Source: Corynebacterium sp. p3-SID1145 (GTDB taxonomy: Bacteria > Actinomycetota > Actinomycetes > Mycobacteriales > Mycobacteriaceae). Taken from it: a stretch of 59,901 bases of DNA. Where the stretch lies: contig JALXXC010000013.1 in the NCBI GenBank assembly GCA_025144245.1, positions 1-59,901 of the forward strand. Direction: 5' to 3'. Below, in pieces: positions 38,931 to 49,360 of this stretch. The translations under genes and the position numbers were made by a program. The notes under the pieces were generated by a model. The model made no database searches. It was given only the letters and a program-made list of their open reading frames with translations, and was not told the DNA's origin. Positions within the stretch are counted from its first letter, which is position 1, and each line of letters starts with the position of its first letter.

Positions 38931-41900
38931 ATGGAAAGAGTCCTCGTCGTCGGTTGCGGCGGTTCGGGCGCCAAAACGCTGGCGTTCATGATGGACCAGC
39001 TGAAGACGATGTTGGCGGAGCGCCTCCCCAACGAATACGTCTCGCCGAAGGACGTGAAGCTGCCGGATGCTTGGCAGTTCGTATCCCTCGACGTGCCCAC
39101 CAAGCCGGAGTCTGCCGGTAAGAACCTGCAGAACGTGCAGGAAGCGGGCGGGCGCTATATTTCCGTGGGTTCCTCCGGGCGCTACGCCAACGTCGACGCG
39201 GCGGTCTCCGCCCGTTTGGCCAGCGGCAAGAAGCTCGGCACCGTGTCCTCCTGGGCGCTGCGCGACCCGGGGGCGGAGACCACCCCGATTTCCGCCGGTG
39301 CCGGCCAGTACCGCGCCATTGGCCGCATGCTCACCTTGAGCAAGCTCCGTGAGGTGCAGGACGAGCTGGAGAAAGCGTGGGCGGCACTCAACCAGCCGGG
39401 CACGGCGAGTGAGCTCAGCCGTCTGCAGACAGCGCTGACCGGCCGCGCATCATCCGCCGTCAACGCGGGCAAGGACGTGCCGCTGATCATCGTGGTCACC
39501 TCCATGTCGGGCGGTGCTGGCGCATCCATGGCCATCGACGTCTGCCGCCTGCTGACCTCCCTGGACAAGGCCAGCGTCGGCCGCAACTGCATGTTCGCCT
39601 TCACCCCGGACATCTTCAGCGGCATCCCGCAGGACCAGGTGATGGGTGCGAACCCGAACGCGATGGCGATGTTCGGTGAGATGGCCGCCGCCCAGATGGG
39701 TTCCGCCACCGAGACCGACCGCCGCCTCTTCGAACAGCTCGGTGTGAACTTGGGCGACGAGAGCGTGCCCATTTCCCGCGTGTTCCCGGTCGGCGCCCAC
39801 GCCGGCGCGGAGGGCGCGCAGCTCGGCGACGGCAAGCCCGGCACCGTCTACCGCGCGCTCGGCCGCGGCCTGGCCTCCTTGCTCATGGACGAAGCGGCGA
39901 TGGGCCGCTTCACCCAGTTCAACCTCGGCAACCAGGGCGGCCTCCAGGTGCGCGACAACACCTACGGCTGGGGTGTGCAGAACAAGAACAACCTCCCGTG
40001 GGGTTCCTTCGGCTACGCGCAGCTGTCCATGGGCCGCGACCGCTACGCGGAATACTCGGCGCAGAGGCTAGCACGTTCGTCCGTCGATAAGCTTGTGCGC
40101 GGGCACATTGACCCGACGAATCCGGCGTCCGGCGATGAGCAGATCAAGCAGCGCGTGGATACCAACTGGCACCAGATTCAGGCGCGCACCACGGTGATTC
40201 CGTTCGGCGACAATGTGCGCGACTGGCTGTGGGGCACCTTCGGAGCGGAGATGAACCGCTGGGCTGACAGGTACGCGGACAGCCTGCGCCACCAGATCCC
40301 GCAACCGAACAACCGCCGCGGCCGCGACTGGGCACCGGAAGTCATCAGCGCCCTCAACGTCCTCGACCAGCAGGTCAGCGCCGACAACGGTGCGGACTTT
40401 TACGCCGCCGCCTTCAACTGGGCTCGCGTGCGCAACCTGCAGGAAGGCTTCCTGGACATCATCCGCCGCGAAGTGGGTAATTTCGGCCTGCCGTACGGCG
40501 GCGCGGTGCTCGACGCGATCAAGAACATGCTCGTCCGCGACGTTCTGCCGCAGCTGGAGCAGGCCGCCCGCTCGCAGCAGCGCCTCGTGCTCCACCCGGA
40601 GACCGAACGGGCAATGATGAACGCGCGCGGGAAGATCGTCAGCGCCGACCAGTACATGGAAGACATCGTCCGCGACGTGCGCACCCAGCTGCAGATCCGG
40701 GCTTCGAGCCGCATGGCGGACTTCGTGCTGGGGACGCTGACGGACTTCATCGATCGCTTCATCGGCCCGCTGCAGAAGGCGATGACCACCGAGCACACCG
40801 ACCTCGAGCACGAGCTGTCGCTTAACAACGACAAGGATCTCGGTGTCGCGCAGCTGAAGACGAACGTTCCGCAGCTGTGGCCGGAGGACACCGACATGGT
40901 GCCGCCGCGTTTCGCGCAGGCCGCGAACGAGATCTTCCTCACCGAGATCAGCGATTTCCCGCGCCAGTACGTCCACGACATCCAGAACGCCACCAACGCC
41001 GATTCGTACGACAACGCGATTTCCAGCGCCGCGTCGTCCGTGGTCAGCGGCTCCTGGTCGGCACTGGAGGGCGCGGAGCAGGCCCCGGAGGACCTGATCG
41101 TGCTCACCGGCCCGTGGGTGCCCATGAACTTCACCCGCGACCCGAATAACCCCACCGAGTTGCTCGACCCGAAGCTGGGCCAGTTCTCCGTGCGCATCGG
41201 CGCCGAGGAGGTGCTGGAGCGTTCCCGCATGTACATCCAGCGCCGTGGCTTCTCCTTCTACGACTTCATCTCCACCTCGCTGCGCAGCTACGTCACCGCG
41301 CCGAGCCTGCAGGACCACGAGCGCCGCGCACGCCAGCAGCGCCTGGCCTCCAAGTTCACCGAGGCGATGAAGAACGCTCTGCCGCTCGCGCAGATCGACG
41401 ACAATCTGGTGCGCAACCTCTACGGCGACGAGGTGGGTTACGCCTTCAACTTCTCCAAGATCCCGCTGGAGGGCGACGAGTCCGCGCGCTTGCTCGCCGA
41501 CGAAGTGGTCAACTTCCCGAACGTGAAGCTGCCGGACCCGATGAAGCCGCTCGGCGAAGCGCTGGAGAACCAGGGCGAGGAGCGCTCCATCGACATCTTC
41601 GGCTCCTACCCGAACTACGTGCCGGTCGTCTTCGGCTCCCTGCTGCGCCCGATGCGTGACCAGTGGGACAGCCTGAAGGACTCCCGCAAGGAGTTCTGGC
41701 GCGCTAAGCGCGCCCGCCCGATCCAGGCCGCCACCCCGATGAGCGACGCGGAGCGCCGCGCATTCATCGGCGGCTGGTACATCGGCCGCATCATCGGCTA
41801 CATGGACTTCCCGGCCACCCTGGACACGCCGGACAACAACAGCCCGGTCAAGGTGTACGACGACACTGAGGGCAACCACGGCTGGCTGTCCTTCCCGGAT

Positions 41901-42515
41901 CCGCTTTTGACGCCGCCGTCGAACTTCCGCAACGTGTTCGACTGGCTGCCGGCCGTCGTCGAGTCGGCTTCTTTGGCGTGGACGAGGGCGGGCGTGACCC
42001 CGCTGCTGGACAGCTACCGCCCGTACCGTGTGATGCGCGGCCTGTACGATGACGCGGACAACCCGTCGGAGATCGGCCGCACGCTCAAGGGCACGCGCCT
42101 TCTGGCCAAGTGGCTGGCCAGCGGCGAGCGCAAGAGCGGCGACCGGCTGAGGATCAAGGGCACCGGCCCAGAGGTCACCCCGGAGGAGCGTCTCGCAGCC
42201 GTGAAGACGTGGCTGTCGCGCCAGCGCGAGATCGCCATGGAGTATGTCCCGACGGACAGGCTCCTGCGCGACCAGCTCTCGGTGCAGGCGTCCCGCCCGG
42301 TCGCCGATATCGATTCGCGCGAGCTGGCCTCCCGCATCCCGCTGTTCGCGGATGTGGCGCTCGACGTCTACGAGGTCATCGACCAGATTCTGCGGATGCT
42401 CGACGAGGCTGACCGCCTGAAGCACACCGCGCTCGACGAAAGCCCGGAGCTGGACTTGGGTTCCGTGTCGCGTCCGGTGAGCATGCCCACCATGCCGGGA
42501 GAGGATGACATTTAA
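38931..42515 (+). CDS. FtsZ/tubulin-like protein (Tub_2 type)
   Basis: The product is 1194 aa, cytosolic. It starts MERVLVVGCGGSGAKTLAFM, an N-terminal Rossmann-type GxGGxG as in FtsZ/tubulin. Near residue 190 it has VVTSMSGGAGASMAIDVCRL, the counterpart of the tubulin GGGTGSG phosphate loop. The remaining 900 residues are long helical and mixed segments found in the large Tub_2/FtsZl1 proteins rather than in FtsZ. Such proteins are predicted GTP-binding polymer formers in a membrane-remodelling system with vWA and GTPase partners. GAAGGAG precedes ATG 38931. The stop shares a base with the next start (TAATG). A separate FtsZ for division is expected elsewhere. Confidence 0.8.
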   Translation: MERVLVVGCGGSGAKTLAFMMDQLKTMLAERLPNEYVSPKDVKLPDAWQFVSLDVPTKPESAGKNLQNVQEAGGRYISVGSSGRYANVDAAVSARLASGKKLGTVSSWALRDPGAETTPISAGAGQYRAIGRMLTLSKLREVQDELEKAWAALNQPGTASELSRLQTALTGRASSAVNAGKDVPLIIVVTSMSGGAGASMAIDVCRLLTSLDKASVGRNCMFAFTPDIFSGIPQDQVMGANPNAMAMFGEMAAAQMGSATETDRRLFEQLGVNLGDESVPISRVFPVGAHAGAEGAQLGDGKPGTVYRALGRGLASLLMDEAAMGRFTQFNLGNQGGLQVRDNTYGWGVQNKNNLPWGSFGYAQLSMGRDRYAEYSAQRLARSSVDKLVRGHIDPTNPASGDEQIKQRVDTNWHQIQARTTVIPFGDNVRDWLWGTFGAEMNRWADRYADSLRHQIPQPNNRRGRDWAPEVISALNVLDQQVSADNGADFYAAAFNWARVRNLQEGFLDIIRREVGNFGLPYGGAVLDAIKNMLVRDVLPQLEQAARSQQRLVLHPETERAMMNARGKIVSADQYMEDIVRDVRTQLQIRASSRMADFVLGTLTDFIDRFIGPLQKAMTTEHTDLEHELSLNNDKDLGVAQLKTNVPQLWPEDTDMVPPRFAQAANEIFLTEISDFPRQYVHDIQNATNADSYDNAISSAASSVVSGSWSALEGAEQAPEDLIVLTGPWVPMNFTRDPNNPTELLDPKLGQFSVRIGAEEVLERSRMYIQRRGFSFYDFISTSLRSYVTAPSLQDHERRARQQRLASKFTEAMKNALPLAQIDDNLVRNLYGDEVGYAFNFSKIPLEGDESARLLADEVVNFPNVKLPDPMKPLGEALENQGEERSIDIFGSYPNYVPVVFGSLLRPMRDQWDSLKDSRKEFWRAKRARPIQAATPMSDAERRAFIGGWYIGRIIGYMDFPATLDTPDNNSPVKVYDDTEGNHGWLSFPDPLLTPPSNFRNVFDWLPAVVESASLAWTRAGVTPLLDSYRPYRVMRGLYDDADNPSEIGRTLKGTRLLAKWLASGERKSGDRLRIKGTGPEVTPEERLAAVKTWLSRQREIAMEYVPTDRLLRDQLSVQASRPVADIDSRELASRIPLFADVALDVYEVIDQILRMLDEADRLKHTALDESPELDLGSVSRPVSMPTMPGEDDI

Positions 42516-45370
42516 TGGCTGACCGCTTCGGGGGCACCGCCGTGCAGGCGTGCGTGCCCATCTTCGTGGGGCGCGGGCGCTTCGGCGCCGCTCTCCGCCA
42601 AGCACTTCAGGACCTGGAGGCGCTGCACCTGATCGGCCGCGCGATCTGGGTCGACCTGGACGCCTTCACCGGGCCAATGGATCATGCGCTGCTTATCGAC
42701 GGCCGCGTGGACGGCACCCCGTCCACCACCGACAGCTTCGCGCGCCTGCTGGCGAGCGGCTACAACGAGCGCTTCGCGCTGTGCGTGGTCAACGCTCAAA
42801 ACGGTGAGGACAACATCCGCGAAATGGACCTCCAAGTGGTGGCGGACACCGTGGCAGAGCTCAACCCGCTGCCCGTCAACGTGCTCGCCGGCCGGGCGGG
42901 GGAGTCGACCTCGCCAGAGGTGGACATTGTCCGCGGTTACGTGAATCTGTTCATCGCCCCTGAGGAATCGGACGCGCCGTCCGACCACTCGGTGCCGGTG
43001 TCCGCCGGAGAGCGCGAGAACACCTTCACCCTCTTGGTGGCCACGACCTTGTGCTCCCTGTTCGGCCTGTGGGACGGCGCGTCCGAGTGCCCGGTGGAGC
43101 AGCTGCGCGGCACCGCCTCGCCGATCCACTTCCGTCTCACCCGCGCCTACTTCCGCCGTGTCGACGGAGAGGAGGTGCAGAACCAGCTGCGCCAGGCCCT
43201 GTTCGACACGGAGGTCAATCCGACTCCGCGCCTGTATCGCGCCGACGGCGGCACGGCTGTGGTGGAGCACCCGCAAAACCGCGAGCAGTTCTCCCGCGCC
43301 GCGGCCGATGAATTCCTCGGCCTGTACCGCGACGGCCTCATGCCCAAGCGCGTGGCGGCGAAGACCGACCGCGACCGCGAACTGAGCAACAAGGAAGCGT
43401 CCCGCGAGCTGCGGGGTGTGTGGTGGAAGACGCTGATCAACACCCCGGCCAATTCCTTCAACGATCTGCGCGGCGGTGCCTCCGACCAGATTTCTGCGAG
43501 CCTGCAGAGGGTCTACGGCGCGGATTCCTCCGCTGTCATCGGCAGCATGCGCAACCTGCAGGGCGCCCCGGCTCAGATTTCGCAGGAAGCGCAGCAGATC
43601 GACCGAAATAAAGTCGCGGCCGAGATGCAGCCGATGTGGAACGGCTACAAGAATTTCGCGCTGACCATGCTGGACGCCAAGCCGCGTCCGCTGGCCCCGA
43701 TGGCGCGCGATTCCGCCACCCCGCAGGTGGTGCGCCAACTCGCCTCCGACCACGTGACTGTCGCCGCGAGCGCCCGCGACGTTATTCCGGCGCCCGAGCA
43801 GGCGATGCGTATCGACGACCCGAGTCTCCGCGACGTCATGGGCGCCGATTCCCTCGCCCCGTACGACCCGGAAGCGATCGCCACGTATGAGCAGCGCCTG
43901 AATTCCGCCGACACCAACGGCGTCTTCGACACCGGCAAGCTCCACAACGATTTCGAGCGGTGGAGGAGCACGGAGCGGGGCAGCTTCGCCCGCTATATCG
44001 GTGACGAGCTGCGCAATATCCGTGTCCAATGCGAGCAGCAGGTCGCCGCCGCGCGTGCGGAACTCGAGCGCCTCAGCCGGGGCGTGAAGGCCCCGGAGAC
44101 CGGTGCCGCTGCCCGCACGTGCCGTTTCCTGGGGTGGGTGACCACCACGTCGCTGTTCTTCTTCCTGATCTTCTGGCTGATCGGCCACTTGGTGATGAAG
44201 AACGCCCAGGACAAGGTCGCTAGCGGCGAGGGCTCCTTCACCGACCTGGTGTTCTCGCAGATGTGGTGGGTGCAGAACCTCAACAATGCTTCCGGCTCTA
44301 CCTTGGCGTGGATGTTCGGCATCTGGGTGTTCATCTGGCTCATCTTCTTCCTGCTGCAGGTCAGTTTTGAAACTCGCGACCAGGTGCAGCTGGCAAATCT
44401 GCGGAAGGGGCAGCGCGCACGGATCGAGGCAGCCCAGCAGACGCTCCGCAACGCCGAGGTGTCGTTGGTGCGGCTCGAGGAGGCGTACCCGCAGTTCCTC
44501 TCCGTCACCCAGCTGCTCGGCGAACTGGTCAACCGCCCGTTCGGCCGCGTGAAGACGGAGCGCAATATCGCCGCACAGCCCAGCAACCGCATGCCGCGCA
44601 ACGTGGTCTTCGCCGACGCGGCCCCGGAGGCGGGCGCCGTGTCGAATGTAGTGGCGCATTACAAGAACGGCCTCTACCACGAGGGCTGGTTGGGCGACGC
44701 TGTCTCCGCGGGCCTGACCCGCGCTTACGGTGAGTTGTTCCAGCCGGGCAACGACGACCGGTGGGAGTACCTGTCCGCCCAGCGTGGCAAGCACTCGAGC
44801 TCGCCGCTGGACCGCATCGCGCGTTACGTCACTTCGCCGGAGTTCTCCTCCAGCGACCGCACCGGCGACAAGTGGCGGCCGGTGGCCGAGGAGCTGCGCG
44901 CCAGCAACAACCCGTTCAGCGGGCAGCTGCTGGGCACTGTGTCCTCCGGTGACAGCGGCCATGCCCGCGCGCTCGAAGGCGAGCTGCTTGGCGACGCCGC
45001 GCACGGCACCTTCAGCAGCCACTTCCTGGCGTCCGCCAGCCGCGGCCGCGCCGCCTCAGCGGTGGACGGAGACCTGAGCATCCACCGCGTGTCTTCCAGC
45101 CCGCGCGACCCGATCGGCCGCACGGAGGTGCTCGTCCAGGTCGGCGGCAATGCGCAGGCCCAGGACATCACGCTGTCCTCCGCCGGCAGCGCAGCCACCG
45201 ACCACAGCGACGACATCGTCCTGCCTGGTTCCGGTTATGTCGAAGACAACTACGGCACAGGACGTGAGATGCCCGCGGCGGAGGGTCACTCCACTGGAGT
45301 GTCTTCCCGGTGGACCCCGGGCCCGGACGGTTCCTCAGCCGTCGACTTCCCCGGTGAAGGTGATATTTAA
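42515..45370 (+). CDS. Large two-TM scaffold-like protein of the cluster
   Basis: The product is 951 aa. The N-terminal 180 residues are alpha/beta (CVPIFVGRGRFGAALRQAL, then ERFALCVVNAQNGEDNI), resembling a nucleotide-binding or tubulin-partner fold without a clear P-loop. A helical coiled region lies at about 250-535. Two membrane helices are at about 540-562 (TTTSLFFFLIFWLIGHLVM) and 595-618 (WMFGIWVFIWLIFFLLQVSF), with about 35 residues between. A coiled coil follows (about 625-680), then a low-complexity tail. Both termini should be cytoplasmic. It is probably the membrane anchor for the tubulin-like protein. Start and stop overlap its neighbours by one base. Confidence 0.7.
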   Translation: MADRFGGTAVQACVPIFVGRGRFGAALRQALQDLEALHLIGRAIWVDLDAFTGPMDHALLIDGRVDGTPSTTDSFARLLASGYNERFALCVVNAQNGEDNIREMDLQVVADTVAELNPLPVNVLAGRAGESTSPEVDIVRGYVNLFIAPEESDAPSDHSVPVSAGERENTFTLLVATTLCSLFGLWDGASECPVEQLRGTASPIHFRLTRAYFRRVDGEEVQNQLRQALFDTEVNPTPRLYRADGGTAVVEHPQNREQFSRAAADEFLGLYRDGLMPKRVAAKTDRDRELSNKEASRELRGVWWKTLINTPANSFNDLRGGASDQISASLQRVYGADSSAVIGSMRNLQGAPAQISQEAQQIDRNKVAAEMQPMWNGYKNFALTMLDAKPRPLAPMARDSATPQVVRQLASDHVTVAASARDVIPAPEQAMRIDDPSLRDVMGADSLAPYDPEAIATYEQRLNSADTNGVFDTGKLHNDFERWRSTERGSFARYIGDELRNIRVQCEQQVAAARAELERLSRGVKAPETGAAARTCRFLGWVTTTSLFFFLIFWLIGHLVMKNAQDKVASGEGSFTDLVFSQMWWVQNLNNASGSTLAWMFGIWVFIWLIFFLLQVSFETRDQVQLANLRKGQRARIEAAQQTLRNAEVSLVRLEEAYPQFLSVTQLLGELVNRPFGRVKTERNIAAQPSNRMPRNVVFADAAPEAGAVSNVVAHYKNGLYHEGWLGDAVSAGLTRAYGELFQPGNDDRWEYLSAQRGKHSSSPLDRIARYVTSPEFSSSDRTGDKWRPVAEELRASNNPFSGQLLGTVSSGDSGHARALEGELLGDAAHGTFSSHFLASASRGRAASAVDGDLSIHRVSSSPRDPIGRTEVLVQVGGNAQAQDITLSSAGSAATDHSDDIVLPGSGYVEDNYGTGREMPAAEGHSTGVSSRWTPGPDGSSAVDFPGEGDI

Positions 45371-47550
45371 TGTCGCTTCCAGAGATGGCAGCCACGTGGC
45401 GCGCCGCCGTCCAGCAGCAAACCGGCCTGCCTGTGCCGAGCGAGGAAGAGCTGATCCAGCACCTCGTCTACGGCGAGTCCAACCCCCACACCCGTGTGTG
45501 GGCGGAAGCGCTCGACCTACTGGTCATGCTCGACGGTGCCGGCCTGCCCCTGCAGACCCCACTTAGCCCCGACCTGGTCACTCCGAGTCAGCCGTTGCCG
45601 CAGAATCCCGGCGGCGCGCCGGCCGCGCAGCAGCCACAGCAGCCCCGCCCGCAACAGCCCGAACCGGAGCGGCTGGCGCAAGCACAAGCCCAGTCACAGC
45701 CACAGTCACAAACGCCGCCGCAGCCTGAGCAGGCCTCCGCGCCGCGCCACGTCAAGCCGGAGGGACAGCCCGCGCAGCACTTCCGTACCGAGCCAGTCCA
45801 GCAGCCGGCACCCCAGCCGGTTCCGCCGCGGGAGACGGCTCAGCCGCTGGACCTGGCCGAGGACGATTTCGAGGAACTGGACCTGCTGGAGGATCTCACG
45901 GTCATCTCCGGTGGTGCCGTGCGCGCGAAACTGAACGACGAGGGCGCGATCCACGTCAGGTGGGCCCTGCCGGAGGACTACGACGCGCAGCCAGTGCAGA
46001 TCTTCCGTGTGGTCAGCGACGAGGAAGTCTTCGACCGCGACCCGGCCGAAGGCATCCTGCGCACCACGACGAGCGGCACGTTCTTCGACGACGCTGACCC
46101 GCTGTCTTTTTCCTACCGCTACTACCAGGTGTGGCTGAACGAGGGGTCGAACGAGCTCGATGCTCTGCGCAACCAGCCGAAACTCGTCGGCGCCGATGTC
46201 TACGTCCGCCCGGTGGAGCACATCGAGCTCAACTTCGACGGCAGCGAGGTCAGCGGCAAGTGGGAGGAATTCCGGCACACTGACCGCGTGAACGTCTACA
46301 TCGCGCCGGAGGAAGAACGGCGCCGCCTCACGCGCCGCGCGCACGAGGTCAGCCAGTCCAGCCGCAACGTCAACGGCTTCCGGTGGACCCCGCCCCAGCG
46401 CGGGCTGACCTACGCGGTGCAGGCGGTGCGCGAGGTCAACGTCAACGGGAATGTGGAGCGAAGCGCCCACTCCGAGGTATTCACCATCGACATCACCGCC
46501 GAGGTGGTCGAGGTCCACGCGGACGTCCACCTGGACCAGTCGGTGGGCAACGGCCTGTTCACCGTCCAGTGGGAGCTGCCCAATTCCGGTGAGGTGCGCA
46601 TCTACCGCACCCGCGACCTGCCCGCGGAGGGCCTGTCCGACAAGGTCGTTGAGACCGACCAACTGGAAGGCTTCGGCCTGCCGCTGGCTGCCTGGGTCAA
46701 CGACATCGCCGAGGCGAAAGACGCCGCCGATTTCGCGTGGCCCGACGACTGGTACTCCATCGCCATCACCCCGGTCAGCGTGGTGGGCAACAAGGCGCGC
46801 GTCGGTACGTCGTCAAGCTTCGTGCGCGTGGGCGGCATCCCCTCCGCCCGTATTGAGGAGCGCGTGATCGCCCAGTTGATCACCTTCGGTTGGCCGGAGC
46901 AGGCCCACGAAGTGGCCGCCTTCCTGGCGGAGCCGGGCCAGGGCAGCCAGATCGACCCGCGCCGCGGCGACGCCAAACCGATGGCCACCATCGACGAAGA
47001 GGAATACCGCAGCGAGGGCGGAATGCGCGTGCACATGCGCGGCGCCCGCGATGTGGTGCTCATTCCCAGCCGCATGCACGCGGGCCTGCGCGAGTGGGGC
47101 GGAGCCACGATCATCCCGTACCGCGGGCTGCGCCACTTCCGCTACATGCTCACACCGGGCCCGGACAACGGTCTCTACCTCTTCGTCAACGCGGAGAACG
47201 AGGCGACCCGGCACCGCCGCTTCACCCTGCGCTACCACCCGGAGCGCCTGCCACTCGAGCCGAACGACGGCGAGCCTGTCCGCGTGAGCAAGATCAACGG
47301 TGGCCACGTCGAGGACTACAAACCGATCATGACCTCGGACCACCTGTACCCGGACAACCTCGCGCCGGGCACCCCCGGCTTCGAGTACTGGCGCGTCGAC
47401 CCCGAGCTCGTCTCCCGCGGCTACGGGTGGCTCCGCCTGTTCATGGCGGATGCTCCCGAAGACGGGGAATCCGAGGTGGCCCTGCGGGACCCGAATGTGG
47501 TGTCGCTGTGGTTCATGAATAACTTCCAGCAGCCCGGAGGAATGCACTGA
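45370..47550 (+). CDS. Beta-sandwich repeat protein with Pro/Gln-rich linker
   Basis: The product is 726 aa, with no signal peptide or membrane segment. Residues 1-60 form a helical head (EMAATWRAAVQQQTGLPVPS). Residues 75-155 are a Pro/Gln-rich linker. Then come at least three Ig/FN3-like units, seen as recurring W-x-x-P/E-x(n)-Y-x-V patterns: IHVRWALPEDYDAQPVQIFR, ELNFDGSEVSGKWEEFRHTD and FTVQWELPNSGEVRIYRTRD. A conserved tail follows (SRMHAGLREWGGATIIPYRG). Cytosolic Ig-like repeats suggest a protein-interaction platform for the tubulin-like and GTPase components. It overlaps the gene before and after by one base. Confidence 0.65.
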   Translation: MSLPEMAATWRAAVQQQTGLPVPSEEELIQHLVYGESNPHTRVWAEALDLLVMLDGAGLPLQTPLSPDLVTPSQPLPQNPGGAPAAQQPQQPRPQQPEPERLAQAQAQSQPQSQTPPQPEQASAPRHVKPEGQPAQHFRTEPVQQPAPQPVPPRETAQPLDLAEDDFEELDLLEDLTVISGGAVRAKLNDEGAIHVRWALPEDYDAQPVQIFRVVSDEEVFDRDPAEGILRTTTSGTFFDDADPLSFSYRYYQVWLNEGSNELDALRNQPKLVGADVYVRPVEHIELNFDGSEVSGKWEEFRHTDRVNVYIAPEEERRRLTRRAHEVSQSSRNVNGFRWTPPQRGLTYAVQAVREVNVNGNVERSAHSEVFTIDITAEVVEVHADVHLDQSVGNGLFTVQWELPNSGEVRIYRTRDLPAEGLSDKVVETDQLEGFGLPLAAWVNDIAEAKDAADFAWPDDWYSIAITPVSVVGNKARVGTSSSFVRVGGIPSARIEERVIAQLITFGWPEQAHEVAAFLAEPGQGSQIDPRRGDAKPMATIDEEEYRSEGGMRVHMRGARDVVLIPSRMHAGLREWGGATIIPYRGLRHFRYMLTPGPDNGLYLFVNAENEATRHRRFTLRYHPERLPLEPNDGEPVRVSKINGGHVEDYKPIMTSDHLYPDNLAPGTPGFEYWRVDPELVSRGYGWLRLFMADAPEDGESEVALRDPNVVSLWFMNNFQQPGGMH

Positions 47551-49358
47551 TGGCACGTTTCGCGCACGCGACCTACGCGTCCTTTTCCAACACGTCCAGC
47601 TCCGGCGGCTGGTCCATCGGGCCGACCGTCAACGCGGACCCGAACGACATCGAGCTGATCCGCTCGGCCGCCGCGATCTCGCTGACCCCGATCCAGGAGG
47701 TCAACGAATTCATCGGCGGCGAGGAGATCGAGGCCCTGCCGCGCCGCTTCGAGTACATCCCGGACGCGCACAACGGCGTGTACGTGCAGTCCGTTCCGGC
47801 GGGCAAGGACGCGACGGGCCGCCCGGGCAACGTGTTCACCCACGGCGTGGTGGACCACGCACCGCAGCAGCCGCTCGCCGCCCAGTACCCGATCGCGCTG
47901 TTCCGTTCCCCGGACCTGGCGGCGCCGTTCCGCGCCCCGGTGGTCAACTCGGTGCAGTTGGACGGTAACCTCGCCGAGCCGGCCCGCGGCCCGCTGCCCG
48001 ACGTGGAGAACCTGTGGAAGCTCATCTGCGAGCTCCAGGGCGACCGCCGTGGCGTGGTGTATGCGATTCAGCAGGCGCTGGAAGACCCGGATACTATTCC
48101 GGTGCTGGTCACCACCTCGGATACGCAGGCCGCCTTCTGGATCTATGCCGTGTCCACGACCATGACGCCGCAGGCCGCGCGCCGGGCGCTGCGCGTGAGC
48201 ACCTTCGAGCGCGCCCGTTCCGTCGATGCTGCGAAATGGGCCTCCAATCAGCAGGGCTTCGCCGCGCTTCTGGCTGGCCCAGTCGAGGACGCGGAACTGT
48301 TCGCCGCTAACCCGGCCTTCACCGTCATCGACCCGGAAAAAGACGCCGGGGCGGCACCGCGGACCGAATGGTCGCGCATGACCGAGGAACTGTACCGGTC
48401 GGGGAGTGGGGCGGCGGAGGTCGTCGATAAGCTCGCCGCCCTCGATGACGTGCACGGCGGCTTCGGCGCGGGACTCGCCCAGCTCGCGCTCGCGCACCGT
48501 CGCAAGAGCATCGAGCCCGAGCTGAACCAGCTGGCCATCGACATCACCGAGCCGAATGAATTCGTCGGCGAGGAGTACCCGACGCTGATCGACAAAGAGC
48601 TTATCGACGAAACCCGCCTCGACGAGCTCCGCGGCTCCGTCTACGAGACGCTGCAGAACTGGGAGAGCGACGGGCCGCTGCTCATCCAGTACGTCACCGA
48701 TGCCGAAGCGATCGGCGCATTCGACCGCGACATGCTCGTCGACGGCCTGGGTAGCCTGGGCAACCTTGAAGGCCCCATCGTGGATGTCATGCAGGGCGGC
48801 AACCTGAACCTCGCGCCGGATTCCGCCGCCGCGGGACTGGTCAGCCTGGTAGCCAACAAGCAGCTTGAAAGCCTCTTCGCCGGCGACGACATCACGGAAC
48901 TGCTGGAGAAACTCGGCGACGGGAAGATCAACAGGCAGCTGCGCTACGCCGGCCACCCCGGTGCGGAGAAGCTCGGCACCGACACCGCCTGCTACCTCAT
49001 TGGCGCGGCCCTGGCCACCGCCGCGTTCAACCAGTTGCGCTACCCGGTGATCACCGCGGATGCTCAGCGGCGCACGGAGGTCATCCACGACCTCGTGGCG
49101 CTGGCGAACCGCATCGCCGCACGTGCCGTTCCCAACCAGCCCAACGTGGATGCCGTGGCGCGCCGGGCGTGGGAGGACTTCTTCGCCACCGCCCCGGAAA
49201 ACCAGCACGACACCGCGCTAGCCGCGCAGGCCGTCAGCGTCCTGCCCGCCGCGTTCGCGGAGCTGCGTGTCGAGCGCACCGAACAGTTCCTGAGCCGGGT
49301 GATTCAGACGCTGGTGCAAAACACCCGCGGTCCGGCAAACCAGAAAGGAGAGCGCTAA
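47550..49358 (+). CDS. GTPase-associated protein 1 (GAP1)-like component
   Basis: The product is 602 aa, cytosolic. The N-terminal 200 residues (FAHATYASFSNTSSSGGWSI, then GRPGNVFTHGVVDHAP, then ALFRSPDL) resemble the GAP1-N2 module found beside TRAFAC GTPases in conflict and membrane systems. The middle and C-terminal parts are helical and alpha/beta. GAP1 proteins are predicted, not proven, to control the partner GTPase. It sits two genes before a TRAFAC-like GTPase in this cluster, as in other genomes known to carry the pair. It overlaps the upstream gene by one base. Confidence 0.6.
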   Translation: MARFAHATYASFSNTSSSGGWSIGPTVNADPNDIELIRSAAAISLTPIQEVNEFIGGEEIEALPRRFEYIPDAHNGVYVQSVPAGKDATGRPGNVFTHGVVDHAPQQPLAAQYPIALFRSPDLAAPFRAPVVNSVQLDGNLAEPARGPLPDVENLWKLICELQGDRRGVVYAIQQALEDPDTIPVLVTTSDTQAAFWIYAVSTTMTPQAARRALRVSTFERARSVDAAKWASNQQGFAALLAGPVEDAELFAANPAFTVIDPEKDAGAAPRTEWSRMTEELYRSGSGAAEVVDKLAALDDVHGGFGAGLAQLALAHRRKSIEPELNQLAIDITEPNEFVGEEYPTLIDKELIDETRLDELRGSVYETLQNWESDGPLLIQYVTDAEAIGAFDRDMLVDGLGSLGNLEGPIVDVMQGGNLNLAPDSAAAGLVSLVANKQLESLFAGDDITELLEKLGDGKINRQLRYAGHPGAEKLGTDTACYLIGAALATAAFNQLRYPVITADAQRRTEVIHDLVALANRIAARAVPNQPNVDAVARRAWEDFFATAPENQHDTALAAQAVSVLPAAFAELRVERTEQFLSRVIQTLVQNTRGPANQKGER

Positions 49359-49360
49359 TG

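Noticed and set aside
40068..45022. Two open frames above 830 codons antisense to the tubulin-like and scaffold genes
   Set aside because: Arg/Gln/His-rich shadows; the plus-strand genes have overlapping starts and recognisable motifs.
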